From JAAYRG01 sp964643255 (GTDB lineage Bacteria > Bacillota > Clostridia > Lachnospirales > Lachnospiraceae), in the NCBI GenBank assembly GCA_964643255.1, contig CAZXSM010000002.1, positions 5,555-69,554 on the forward strand: DNA of 64,000 nt, read 5' to 3'. A model generated the notes under the pieces. The model saw nothing but the letters and a program-made list of their open reading frames with translations. It was not told the origin of the DNA and did not search any database. Both the position numbers and the translations under genes were made by a program. This document shows positions 52,817 to 62,337 of the stretch, piece after piece (position 1 is the first letter of the stretch; each line of letters starts with the position of its first letter).

Positions 52817-53977
52817 TTAGGACTCTGTATCCTGTCTCTTAGTTATCACATCAAATGCAATAGCTGCTAATAAAACCAAACCTTTAATGGCCATCTGTAC
52901 GTTAGCATCAATACCCATAATTGACATACCATTGTTTAGTACACCCATGAATATTGCACCAATAACAACTCCAGGTACAGTACCAATACCACCATAAGCT
53001 GATGCCCCACCTACGTAACATGCTCCTATTGCGTCCATCTCATAACTTTGACCTGCAGTCGGTGAAGCTGAATTAAATCTTGCTACAACTACTAGTGCAG
53101 CAACAGCACTTAAAAACCCCATATTTACATATGCTCTAAATAAAACTCTGTTTGTATCTATACCACTTAGCTTGGCGGCTTTTTCATTACCACCTACTGC
53201 ATAGAAGTAACGTCCTGTTACTGTATTAGATAAATAATAATTGTATGCTAGTATTATTATCATTAATAATATTAATATTACTGGTATACCCTTATGTTGC
53301 GCCAGTGAGTAAGTTAGTGCTAAAATCACTAATGAAATAAGAAGAACTTTTGAAATCCATGTGTTTCTATTTTCTAATTCATATCCTTTAGCAGCTCTGT
53401 TTTTTTGTTTGCTTATTTGATATAGGATAAATCCTATGACAATTATCACTCCTACAATAATTGTTAATAGATTAATACTTCCATCTCCAAATGGGTCTGG
53501 AATAAAGCTATTAAATAAATTTAAATAATTGCTTGGAAATGGTGATATTGTAAGACCATCTAGAATTATCAGAGCAATACCTCTAAATAATAACATTCCT
53601 GAAAGTGTTGCAATAAATGCTGGTATACGTATATAGGCAATCCAAAATCCTTGCCATATACCAATTATTAGACCTGCCACTAGGCAAATCACAATACTTA
53701 GGTATACATTAACACCGTTGGTAACCATTAATTTTCCTGCAAGGGCGCCTATAAGTGCAACCACAGAACCAATAGAAAGGTCTATATTACCGCCAGTTAA
53801 AATACACATTAACATACCGATTGCAAGTATTACAACATATCCATTTTGAGCAATTAAATTGGAGATGTTTTGTGGTACAAGCAGTATACCATTAGTGCTA
53901 ATCGCAAAAATTATTGTAATTATTAGTAATGCTACTAACATTGCATTATTTTTTAATATATCTTTTACTTTACTCAT
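52817..53977 (-). CDS. Monosaccharide ABC transporter permease (XylH/MmsB-like)
   Basis: A 386-residue permease with ten helices and GGNIDLSIGSVVALIGALAGKLMV, the signature loop of the sugar CUT2 family (XylH, RbsC, MmsB). IRIPAFIATLSGMLLFRGIALI and an extended middle region (to 386 residues) place it nearer XylH/MmsB than RbsC. It forms the membrane channel with the ATPase 3 bases upstream and the binding lipoprotein before that. The likely substrate, by the sensor genes at the head of the locus, is xylose or a similar pentose. Confidence 0.92.
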   Translation of the reverse strand: MSKVKDILKNNAMLVALLIITIIFAISTNGILLVPQNISNLIAQNGYVVILAIGMLMCILTGGNIDLSIGSVVALIGALAGKLMVTNGVNVYLSIVICLVAGLIIGIWQGFWIAYIRIPAFIATLSGMLLFRGIALIILDGLTISPFPSNYLNLFNSFIPDPFGDGSINLLTIIVGVIIVIGFILYQISKQKNRAAKGYELENRNTWISKVLLISLVILALTYSLAQHKGIPVILILLMIIILAYNYYLSNTVTGRYFYAVGGNEKAAKLSGIDTNRVLFRAYVNMGFLSAVAALVVVARFNSASPTAGQSYEMDAIGACYVGGASAYGGIGTVPGVVIGAIFMGVLNNGMSIMGIDANVQMAIKGLVLLAAIAFDVITKRQDTES

Positions 53978-53980
53978 ACT

Positions 53981-55519
53981 TTAGACTCCTTTGCTGGTTT
54001 TTAAAATACATGACATAATCTTTTCTTGTGTTGCTTCTTCTTGAGTAAACTCTCCAACCAGCCTACCTTCATTTATAACATAAATTCTATCACACATACC
54101 TAGTAATTCTGGCATTTCAGAAGATATTAAAATTATTGACTTACCTTCACTAACTAGTTCATTTATAATAGTATAAATTTCATACTTTGCACCAACGTCA
54201 ATACCCCTTGTAGGTTCATCAAGAATTAAAATTTCAGGCTCAGTAAACATCCACTTGGCTAATAGTACCTTTTGTTGGTTCCCACCACTTAATGTTCCAA
54301 CATGTTGTTCTACTGTGCTATATTTTGTATTCATTCTATCCGCATAATCTTTAGATGCTTTAACCTCAAAATCACTATCTATAACTCCCTTATCACTGAC
54401 TCTTTTGAGATTAGCTAGGGTAGTATTTAGCCGTATAGTATCTGATATTATAAGTCCATTTTCTTTTCGATCCTCTGTTATATAAGCTAGTTTTGCATCA
54501 ATAGCCTGTCTAACAGTATTAAGTTCTACTTCTTGACCATTTATTTTTATAGTACCACTAATATTAGTCCCATAACTTTTTCCAAAGATACTCATTGCAA
54601 GCTCTGTGCGTCCTGCACCCATTAGACCAGAAATTCCAACAACTTCACCTTTATGAACATTTAAGGATACATTATCTACCACTTTACGGTCCTGATCAAG
54701 ATGATGATGAACTGTCCAATTGTCTACTTCAAAGTTCACATCGCCAATCTCCACACCTGTTCGTTTTGGATAACGATCTCCTAATTCACGGCCAACCATG
54801 CCTACTATAATTCTATCTTCATCAACTTTTTTCTTTTTATTATCTAATGTTTCTATAGTTGCTCCGTCTCGAAGTATTGTTATATTATCTGCAACATAAG
54901 AAACTTCGTTTAATTTATGAGATATAATTATAGAAGTTAAGCCCTTTTCTTGAAAATGTAGTAATAAATCTAATAATTGTCTTGAATCTTGTTCATTTAA
55001 TGATGCAGTTGGCTCATCTAATATCAAGAGTTTTACATCCTTTGATAGGGCCTTGGCAATTTCAACCATCTGTTGTTTACCAACACCAATATCCTTTACT
55101 TGAGTACGAGATGATTCGTTAAGACCTACTATATCTAAAAGTCTATCTGTCTCACTACAGGTTTCTTCCCAATCTATAGCTAATTTACTCCCTCTCTCAT
55201 TTCCTAAAAACACGTTTTCTGCTATCGTTAAATAAGGTATTAATGCTAATTCCTGATGTATAATAACAATACCCTTTTCTTCACTATCGTTTATCCCTTT
55301 AAATCTACACTCCTGTCCATTAAAAAGTATATCTCCTTCGTAGCTACCATAGGGATGAACACCACTTAAGACATTCATTAAAGTAGACTTGCCAGCTCCA
55401 TTTTCTCCGACAAGGGCATGAATTTCTCCTTCTTTTACTTGAAGATTAACATTGTCTAGTGCACGAACTCCAGGAAAAAGTTTTGTTATGTTCTTCATTT
55501 CTAAGATATAATTTGACAT
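53981..55519 (-). CDS. Monosaccharide ABC transporter ATPase (XylG/MmsA-like)
   Basis: A 512-residue protein with two fused nucleotide-binding domains, as in CUT2 sugar importers. The first has VGENGAGKSTLMNVLSGV and LDEPTASL; the second has SGLMGAGRTELAMSIFG and LSGGNQQKVLLAKWM with LDEPTRGID. The degenerate second P-loop is normal in this family. ATG 55519 follows AGGAGGAG; a 16-codon extension would lack a ribosome site. Confidence 0.94.
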   Translation of the reverse strand: MSNYILEMKNITKLFPGVRALDNVNLQVKEGEIHALVGENGAGKSTLMNVLSGVHPYGSYEGDILFNGQECRFKGINDSEEKGIVIIHQELALIPYLTIAENVFLGNERGSKLAIDWEETCSETDRLLDIVGLNESSRTQVKDIGVGKQQMVEIAKALSKDVKLLILDEPTASLNEQDSRQLLDLLLHFQEKGLTSIIISHKLNEVSYVADNITILRDGATIETLDNKKKKVDEDRIIVGMVGRELGDRYPKRTGVEIGDVNFEVDNWTVHHHLDQDRKVVDNVSLNVHKGEVVGISGLMGAGRTELAMSIFGKSYGTNISGTIKINGQEVELNTVRQAIDAKLAYITEDRKENGLIISDTIRLNTTLANLKRVSDKGVIDSDFEVKASKDYADRMNTKYSTVEQHVGTLSGGNQQKVLLAKWMFTEPEILILDEPTRGIDVGAKYEIYTIINELVSEGKSIILISSEMPELLGMCDRIYVINEGRLVGEFTQEEATQEKIMSCILKTSKGV

Positions 55520-55599
55520 CCAACTCCTCCTTACTTTATTAATAGGTGGACATATAAATAAGTCCACCTATTAGTTATTCTATATCTTCGTTCACTTAT

Positions 55600-56688
55600 T
55601 TACTTCAATTGATCTTCAGTATAGTAGCCTGAGTCAATTAATATTTCTTCGTAGTTATTAATATCTGCGAAAACTGGTTCACTTAAGAATGTAGGAATAA
55701 CGCCTGTTCCATTGTCATAAGTTTCAGTATCATTTACAGGAACTTCTCCATCTGCAGCAATTGCATTTACCATATCAACAACTGAAGAAGCCAGTGTACG
55801 AGTATCTTTAAATACTGACATAGCCTGTGTTCCACTAATAATATTCTTAACTGATGTAATATCACAGTCTTGACCTGTTATTATAGGGAAATTACCTGCT
55901 TCATAACCTGCTCCAAGTAATGCGTTTGCAATACCATGTGCAACAGAGTCATTAGATGAAAGAACAGCATCTAGTTCTGTACCATCAGCATAAAAACCTG
56001 TTATAATGTTTTCCATTCTTTTTTGAGCTTCTTCTGTTGACCAGTTAAGAGTTGAAACTTCTGCAAGTTCTGTTTGACCAGATACAACAACTAATGTTCC
56101 ATCATCTATGTATGGCTGTAGTACATCCATAGCTCCATCAAAGAAGAAGTAAGTATTATTATCATCTGTTGGACCTGTAAATAATTCAATATTAAATGGT
56201 CCGTCTTGGTTTTCTAAGTCTAGAGCTTCTTCTATATATTGACCTTGTATTTGACCAACTTTGTAATTATCAAATGTTGCATAGTATGTAACTGCATCTG
56301 ACTCCATAATCAAACGGTCATAAGCAATTACCGGTATATCTGCTTCTTTAGCTTTTTCAAGAACAGGGCCTAGAGCATTTCCATCAATAGGTGCTATTAC
56401 TAAAACATCACAACCACCTGTAATCATGTTCTCAATTTGTGAAAGCTGTGTACCAATATTGTTGTTGGCATATTGTCTATCAACTTGATAGCCTTCTTCT
56501 TTAAATGCAGCTTCCATGTTATCCCCATCTTGTGTCCAACGTTGTAAGTCTTTTGTTGGCATTGCTATACCAATTTTAATATCTGACTTATCTCCACTTC
56601 CTCCTGTGGTTTTACTATCACCACTACATGCTACTAATGTTAAAGCTAGTACCATTAAAACAATTGCGGTCCATAATTTTTTTCCCAT
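55600..56688 (-). CDS. Monosaccharide-binding lipoprotein (XylF/ChvE-like)
   Basis: A 362-residue type I periplasmic-binding lipoprotein: signal WTAIVLMVLALTLVAC with lipid Cys, then a sugar-binding fold (IGIAMPTKDLQRW, PVIAYDRLI, TGPTDDNNTYFF, GQDCDITSV, AMSVFKDTRTLA). The pattern matches XylF, ChvE and MmsE-type binders of D-xylose, glucose or galactose. The first ATG (56706) lies within AAGGAGG, so the second (56688) is the start. Part of the ABC importer with the two genes below. Confidence 0.93.
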   Translation of the reverse strand: MGKKLWTAIVLMVLALTLVACSGDSKTTGGSGDKSDIKIGIAMPTKDLQRWTQDGDNMEAAFKEEGYQVDRQYANNNIGTQLSQIENMITGGCDVLVIAPIDGNALGPVLEKAKEADIPVIAYDRLIMESDAVTYYATFDNYKVGQIQGQYIEEALDLENQDGPFNIELFTGPTDDNNTYFFFDGAMDVLQPYIDDGTLVVVSGQTELAEVSTLNWSTEEAQKRMENIITGFYADGTELDAVLSSNDSVAHGIANALLGAGYEAGNFPIITGQDCDITSVKNIISGTQAMSVFKDTRTLASSVVDMVNAIAADGEVPVNDTETYDNGTGVIPTFLSEPVFADINNYEEILIDSGYYTEDQLK

Positions 56689-56738
56689 AAAAAAATCCTC
56701 CTTCATATATATATCTTTGTATGTTACACAGTCAATAT

Positions 56739-56811
56739 ATCATAAAGGAGGTAGGACTAAATTGTTAAAATCTTTAAAATAATGTTTTGAGTTTATGATT
56801 TTCCAAATCAT
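56739..56811 (-). promoter_or_regulatory. Promoter of the sugar ABC operon with upstream palindrome
   Basis: TTAACA (56763-56768), 18 bases, TATGAT (56739-56744) on the minus strand, preceded by a perfect palindrome ATGATTT-TCC-AAATCAT (56795-56811) about 26 bases before the -35. The weak -35 and upstream site suit an activator such as the YesN-type regulator encoded at 57891-59501. Confidence 0.55.
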
Positions 56812-56844
56812 AGCATTTTATTGTTATTAAAAAAATCCTGTTCT

Positions 56845-57882
56845 TTATTCACTAGTGTTTAAATACACGTCTTCTTTTAGATGAAATCCACTATCAATAA
56901 TCACTTGATCAATATTATCTTTTGTTACAGCCACAGGCTCTAGTTTTATGTAAGGGACCTCATATGTACCATCATTAATACTATATTCTGTATCAAGTTC
57001 TTCCCCCTGGCCAAGTTTTACTGCAGATTCAGCCGCAATACTAGCTAGTTTGCCAATTGGTTTATATACTGTCATTGTTTGAATACCTTCTACTACTCTT
57101 TGGCAAGCAATTAAGTCAGCATCCTGTCCTACTACAGCAACCTGGCCTGCCATCCTATGTTCCGATAAAGCCCTTATTGCATTGTTAGCCAAATCATCAT
57201 TACCACATATAATACCGTCAATACTATCTGTAATTTCAAAAGTCTCATTAACAGCGGTAAAACCTTGTTCGGCAAACCAGCCTTCAGCATAGTCTTTATA
57301 AACAACTTCTATATTTGTCTCTTCTAATACTGAATTAATTCCTTCCTCTAACAAGACTACATTGTGATCAGTAAGAGGTCCTAATATTATTGATATCTTA
57401 CCATCTTCTGGGATTGAATTTACTATAGATTCTGCCATTAGCCTCCCTACCGCTTCACTATCAATTGATACAAACAGATCAACATCTGCATTTCTTATTA
57501 AACGGTCATATGCAATAACTTTAACACCACTATTCCTTGCATTTTTAACTGCATCAGAAAGTGAATCGGAGTCTGATGCAATAATTACTATTACATCCAT
57601 TCCTTTTTCCACAAAATATTCGATTTGCTTTATTTGCTCACTAACACTACCACTACCTGCCTGAACATTGACATCAGCGCCTAATTCCTTTGCAGTTGAT
57701 ACAAATACATCTCTGTCTTTTTGCCATCTTTCAATTACATAAGATTCAAATGTTAATCCTATTTGAACCTTATCTTCTTGTTTTTGAATTCCTGTATCAC
57801 TTTCTACTACTTCTGGACTGCACCCCATAAGCAGAACTAAAAGCAACAATACTGTAGATAATTTAAATGAGTTTTTTTTCAT
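56845..57882 (-). CDS. Second sugar-binding lipoprotein (RbsB/XylF-like)
   Basis: A 345-residue lipoprotein: signal FKLSTVLLLLVLLMGC, then a type I binding fold with IGLTFESYVIERW, VKVIAYDRLI, GPLTDHNVVL, VVGQDADLIA and MTVYKPI, clearly related to the XylF/ChvE-like protein downstream but divergent. It follows the response regulator by 9 bases, so it belongs to the sensing operon rather than to the importer and may be a second binding partner for the kinase or importer. Function beyond sugar binding is unclear. Confidence 0.88.
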   Translation of the reverse strand: MKKNSFKLSTVLLLLVLLMGCSPEVVESDTGIQKQEDKVQIGLTFESYVIERWQKDRDVFVSTAKELGADVNVQAGSGSVSEQIKQIEYFVEKGMDVIVIIASDSDSLSDAVKNARNSGVKVIAYDRLIRNADVDLFVSIDSEAVGRLMAESIVNSIPEDGKISIILGPLTDHNVVLLEEGINSVLEETNIEVVYKDYAEGWFAEQGFTAVNETFEITDSIDGIICGNDDLANNAIRALSEHRMAGQVAVVGQDADLIACQRVVEGIQTMTVYKPIGKLASIAAESAVKLGQGEELDTEYSINDGTYEVPYIKLEPVAVTKDNIDQVIIDSGFHLKEDVYLNTSE

Positions 57883-57890
57883 AATACCTC

Positions 57891-59501
57891 CTAAAATACA
57901 CTTTCCCTAAATTCAGTGGGGGTTATACCTATATTTTTTTTGAAAATACGACTAAAATAATTAGGATCTCTATAACCTACTTCAAAGCATATTTCTTTTA
58001 TACTGATATCACTATTTTTCAACAGTTCTTCCGCCTTGATAATACGTAAACTAGTCAAATAATCTATAAAGTTCTCTCCAGTTTCTTCTTTAAATAACTT
58101 GCTAAAATAATATGGACTAATGTCTATCTTTTCTGCAACATCATCTAAAGAGATATCTCTTTTGTAATTTTCTAAAATGTATTCTTTCGCTTCCTTAATA
58201 GCACTGCTTATGTCTGTCTCTTTTTTTGCTATTATACTTGTTCCTATTTTAATTATCTTTTCAAGAAAGTAATTTTTTAAGTCTTCTTCTGATTGTATTT
58301 GAATAATTTCATCTAAATAGTTTCCTCTATTAATGAAATCATAAGAATTAACACCTAGTTGGTAGGCTTTATTTTCAAAATAAAGTAATGTTTCGTATAT
58401 TTTTATATTTATATTAAAATCCTTCTCACTAAAATTTGTTATCATCCAATCTATGTAGTATTCGCTTTCAATTCTTGCCCTTACCAAATTACCTGCACTT
58501 AAGGCTGCCATAATATCTTTTTTGGCTTTTTCAGGATAGTCTATTTCTTGATTTAAATTTGCTGATATATCTTTTATATGGGCTACTTTTCCATTGTTCT
58601 CTTTTAATACATATGTTGCTTGCTTATATGAGTTTGCTAAGTCAGCAAACTTTTCAACATCTCCTATTCCAATTCTAAAATTTATATCAATATGATATCC
58701 TAAATCCCTACTTAATTTTCTTGTCTTATTTATAATATTAGCTCTTTCACTATAAGTGATCTCTGATTCTATTGTTGGAACCACTACAATAACCTGATTA
58801 ACCATAACAGGACCCATAATTCCATCATTAAAATATCCTTTTGTAATTTCTTTTAGGGTTGGATAGAAACCCTGGGCTTTTACACTTGTGCCTACCGGAT
58901 TATCTAGCATACCCTTTTCATTTAAGTCTCCATATTGAATAATAAATACATAGCCATAATTGTAATCTATACCTAAGAGATTTTTAAAGTTTTTTATTTC
59001 TGCAGGATAGGTATCTTGAAACAAGATAGAGTAAATCATTCCATTTTCAATAATAGGAATTACTGTTTCGAGTTTTTCTTTTATCTTTAGCTCATCACTT
59101 CTTTTTTCTCTTTCTTTATCAACACTATCTATTGCTCTTTTAAATGTTTCTATAATTTCATCTTTATTTGTAGGTTTTGTTAGATAGTCAAAAACACCCA
59201 GACCTATAGCTTCTTGGGCATATGTAAACTTATCATAGGCAGATATAATAATAAAAACTGTGTACTTGTTATTCTTCTGTATCTCTTTTATGGCTTGAAT
59301 ACCATTAATTCCTGGCATTTGAATATCCATAAACACAATGTCCGGTCTAAACTCTTCTGCTATCTCTATAACTTGTCTACCTGTTTTTGCACTATTTATA
59401 AGACATGTGTCTCCAAATTCTCTACCTATAATTAGGGATAAGGATTTTATTACTATTCCCTCATCATCTGCGATTAAAACTCTATATTTTTTGTTATTCA
59501 T
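57891..59501 (-). CDS. YesN-type response regulator with AraC DNA-binding domain
   Basis: A 536-residue regulator: receiver domain (VLIADDEGIVIKSL, phospho-Asp in VFMDIQMPG, KPT), a long middle domain, and a C-terminal AraC domain (DISLDDVAEKIDISPYYFSKLFKEETG, FEVGYRDPNYFSRIFKK). ATG 59501 after GGGGA is the start, eight codons inside the open frame. It is encoded directly below the LytS-type kinase and is the natural phosphate acceptor. It should activate the importer genes at 55600-52817. Confidence 0.93.
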   Translation of the reverse strand: MNNKKYRVLIADDEGIVIKSLSLIIGREFGDTCLINSAKTGRQVIEIAEEFRPDIVFMDIQMPGINGIQAIKEIQKNNKYTVFIIISAYDKFTYAQEAIGLGVFDYLTKPTNKDEIIETFKRAIDSVDKEREKRSDELKIKEKLETVIPIIENGMIYSILFQDTYPAEIKNFKNLLGIDYNYGYVFIIQYGDLNEKGMLDNPVGTSVKAQGFYPTLKEITKGYFNDGIMGPVMVNQVIVVVPTIESEITYSERANIINKTRKLSRDLGYHIDINFRIGIGDVEKFADLANSYKQATYVLKENNGKVAHIKDISANLNQEIDYPEKAKKDIMAALSAGNLVRARIESEYYIDWMITNFSEKDFNINIKIYETLLYFENKAYQLGVNSYDFINRGNYLDEIIQIQSEEDLKNYFLEKIIKIGTSIIAKKETDISSAIKEAKEYILENYKRDISLDDVAEKIDISPYYFSKLFKEETGENFIDYLTSLRIIKAEELLKNSDISIKEICFEVGYRDPNYFSRIFKKNIGITPTEFRESVF

Positions 59502-59579
59502 AATTGATTCCCCATATATTTGCATTATCTAGCTAATTTTCTGCTTGTTCCTCTACTTTGCTGTATACTTGCTTTTTAA

Positions 59580-61073
59580 TTAATTATCATGGTCAATTGG
59601 TATATATATTTTAACTTCAGTTCCCTTCCCTTTTCCATCACTATTAATAGACAAAACATTATCTCTGTCATAATATAGCCTTAAACGTTTTATTACATTT
59701 TTTAATCCTATTCCGTTTGATGTAGTTTCTAAGTCAGCCTTTCGAGGTTTTCCCTTCATAATGTCATCTATTTGTTCCTTAGATACTCCTTTACCATTAT
59801 CATATATACTAATACAAACATTATTTTCATGCCTATATATACTTAATTCGATTTTTCCTTCCCATTCAATGTCTCGAATTCCATAGTTTAGAGCATTTTC
59901 AACAATAGGTTGAAGAATCATGCTAGGAACATTTATATCTAATAGTGATTCATCAATATTCTTAATGAAGTTGATTTTTTCAAATAAACGAATACTCATT
60001 ATATATATGTAATTATCAACTAAGTCTATTTCTTCTTTTAAACTTGCATCTACATTCATCTTATTAATATTATACCTGAAAAATTCTGCTGTCTTTTCAA
60101 TAAATAAACTTGTCTGATCAGCACCTTCAATTAATGATAATTGTACTCCAGCATTTAAAGTATTAAATAAGAAATGAGGATTGATTTGTGCTTGTAAGTA
60201 TTTTAATTGAGCATCCTTAAGATGGTTTTTCATTAGTAATTCATTTTCCTTAAGTTTAGCCTCTTTTTCCATATTTTCTTTAATTTGCTTTATATATTTC
60301 TGAATATTAATTATCATTTTTTTAAAAGCCTTTGATACAACTCCAATTTCATCATTACTTAAGTTGTCATCAAACTCAATATCAAAGTTTCCTTTAGCTA
60401 CTTCATTGGCTTGATTAGCAAGTTTCTTTAAAGGCCTTGCAATACTTCTTGTTGCTATGATTATAAGAAAGAGACTTGTTATTCCTATTATAAACAAAAT
60501 AATTATATTGATAATTTGTAGGTATCTTAAGGATTCTAGCAAATTATAGTAGCTTGATGAATTACTGACAAATTGTTCGAAATTTAGTGTATCTATATTA
60601 ACACTTATGTATGTGTATAACTCACTGGCAGTATCAAAATATTCTTTGTAACTTTCAATGTTTCTTCCCCTTTTTGCTTGTATACCTAAGTTTGAAACCT
60701 CCAGATACCTAGCAGACATATTTCGAATATTTCTTTCCATTAAGTCTACTTCATTATCGGTTATTGTATTATTGAGTTCAGATAGAAAGTTATTATATTT
60801 ATCATGATTAATATAATAATTTACAAGGGCATCAGAGCTTTTTGTATTCAGATATTCGTACATATATTGCTGTATATTTTCTAATGTAGCTCTTAGTTCA
60901 TTTAAGTTTGCATGGCTTACAAAAACCTTATCAATAGTTTGAATTGATTTATTTATGTTCCAATACATGGAAATATTTATGCTATAAGTGAAAATTGTAA
61001 TTATCGAAAATAATACAATTAATTTGCTAGCTATAGATGTATCTTTTATTTTTTGTTTTATCTTATTTAACAT
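59580..61073 (-). CDS. LytS/YesM-type sensor histidine kinase
   Basis: A 497-residue kinase: helix (about 18-40), a mostly helical outer domain, second helix (about 188-210), HAMP, a coiled coil, and a His kinase domain of the LytS group (AQINPHFLFNTLNAGVQL with the phospho-His, QPIVENALNYG, NGIGLKNVIKRL). The start is ATG 61073 after AAAGGAT; a TTG at 61097 has no ribosome site. Between the membrane-anchored binding protein and the regulator, it probably reads the sugar-loaded state of that protein, as LytS does with XylFII. Confidence 0.92.
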   Translation of the reverse strand: MLNKIKQKIKDTSIASKLIVLFSIITIFTYSINISMYWNINKSIQTIDKVFVSHANLNELRATLENIQQYMYEYLNTKSSDALVNYYINHDKYNNFLSELNNTITDNEVDLMERNIRNMSARYLEVSNLGIQAKRGRNIESYKEYFDTASELYTYISVNIDTLNFEQFVSNSSSYYNLLESLRYLQIINIIILFIIGITSLFLIIIATRSIARPLKKLANQANEVAKGNFDIEFDDNLSNDEIGVVSKAFKKMIINIQKYIKQIKENMEKEAKLKENELLMKNHLKDAQLKYLQAQINPHFLFNTLNAGVQLSLIEGADQTSLFIEKTAEFFRYNINKMNVDASLKEEIDLVDNYIYIMSIRLFEKINFIKNIDESLLDINVPSMILQPIVENALNYGIRDIEWEGKIELSIYRHENNVCISIYDNGKGVSKEQIDDIMKGKPRKADLETTSNGIGLKNVIKRLRLYYDRDNVLSINSDGKGKGTEVKIYIPIDHDN

Positions 61074-61097
61074 TAGAAAACGTATCCTTTCTAGCAA

Positions 61098-62102
61098 TTA
61101 TTCATCAATATCAATGTCGATGGTAACATATTCACTTATTATGCCAGACATTAGGTACTCACTTAACATCTCCACACTATGTTGTCCCAATTGTTTTGTG
61201 TTAATTACAATGGTAGAGTCTATAATGTTTTTGTTAATAGCTGATTGTATTTTTTCTGAATTATAGTAACCTATAATTTCTACTTGGCCTACCATATTAT
61301 AATCAACTACAGTTTGATAGGCACTAATTGTATCAGTCATGTTTAAGCATACAATTATATCAGGAGGACTTTTTGCATCCGTAATTATATTATGTACTGT
61401 CTCTTCAGAGCTAAATGCGCTTTGTCTTTCTATTGCAACAGGCTCAATTTTTATATTATCCAAAAGCAAACAATCTTTTATACCTGAAAACAAGATTTCT
61501 GAACCCTTTTCCTTCTCATTTGCACCTATTAATACTTTAATATTAATAAAACCCCTGTCACTATTTTTAATGATTTTTAGGATTTGGTTTCCATAGTACT
61601 TACCTAGTTGATATTGGTTTACTCCCGCAAAACTAATCCTATCACTAAGGGGAGCATCATCTAAAATCGTAACAACTGGTATACCCTCCGCAACTGCTTG
61701 GTTAATTAAGTCTTTAACTTCCTTATCTGTATTTGCTTGAACAATAATTCCATCTACTTTAGAAGCTATTGCCATTTTTAACCTCTCATTAACAGAGTAT
61801 GTTGAAAGGAGATTGTCTCCAAAGTTATCTACATAAACTCCAAGCTCTTCACCTTTGAGCTTTGCTCCTTCAAATATAGACTCTCCAAAGGAATTATATG
61901 AATTGTCTAATATTAAAGCATAATGCATTGAATATACTTTGGTATCTTCTTCAGAATTAATTATTTCTGAACCAGTTAGTTTTTTTCTATAATAATTCAT
62001 TGCATAAATACTGATTATAAGCATGCAAAATATTATTATTGTAATAACAACTAATACAATATTCTTCTTGTCTTTTAATTTTGAAAATATTGGTCTTTTC
62101 AT
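61098..62102 (-). CDS. Membrane-anchored sugar-binding sensor (XylFII-like)
   Basis: A 334-residue periplasmic-binding-fold protein without a lipobox. Instead, residues about 13-35 are an uncleaved membrane helix (NIVLVVITIIIFCMLIISI). The fold has ALILDNSYNSFGESIFEGAKLKGEELG, KVDGIIVQANTD and IPVVTILDDAPL. It heads the operon ahead of the LytS-type kinase and YesN-type regulator. In Clostridium the tethered binding protein XylFII binds xylose and activates LytS; the same arrangement is inferred here, and the sugar is not proven. Confidence 0.88.
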   Translation of the reverse strand: MKRPIFSKLKDKKNIVLVVITIIIFCMLIISIYAMNYYRKKLTGSEIINSEEDTKVYSMHYALILDNSYNSFGESIFEGAKLKGEELGVYVDNFGDNLLSTYSVNERLKMAIASKVDGIIVQANTDKEVKDLINQAVAEGIPVVTILDDAPLSDRISFAGVNQYQLGKYYGNQILKIIKNSDRGFINIKVLIGANEKEKGSEILFSGIKDCLLLDNIKIEPVAIERQSAFSSEETVHNIITDAKSPPDIIVCLNMTDTISAYQTVVDYNMVGQVEIIGYYNSEKIQSAINKNIIDSTIVINTKQLGQHSVEMLSEYLMSGIISEYVTIDIDIDE

Positions 62103-62144
62103 CTTATATCCTCTTGTTTTTAATTTCTTTAGTATAAATAATAT

Positions 62145-62233
62145 ATTTACATTTACTAAAGTGTAAATACCTGGCTTATAGTTACAAAATATACTATTTA
62201 ATTACTAGTTTACACCATTTAGGACAGTAAACA
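62145..62233 (-). promoter_or_regulatory. Two TTTAC/GTAAA dyads upstream of the sugar-sensing operon
   Basis: TATTTACA-N10-TGTAAATA (62145-62170) and GTTTAC-N13-GTAAAC (62209-62233) are two related interrupted palindromes 64 bp apart. They are candidates for an AraC-type or other regulator's binding sites; no strong sigma-A promoter is obvious. Confidence 0.45.
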
Positions 62234-62285
62234 AAACATTTTTAGAATTTTATTTACATATCACAATATTCATCAAAAAAAAAAA

Positions 62286-62310
62286 CAGCTAAAACCACAA
62301 AGGTTTTAGC
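62286..62310 (-). terminator. rny terminator
   Basis: Stem AGCTAAAACC/GGTTTTAGCT around ACAAA, then a run of T on the minus strand. Its core equals the terminator at 52755-52779. Confidence 0.88.
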
Positions 62311-62337
62311 TATTTAAATTGTAAAAATAATTCTTAC

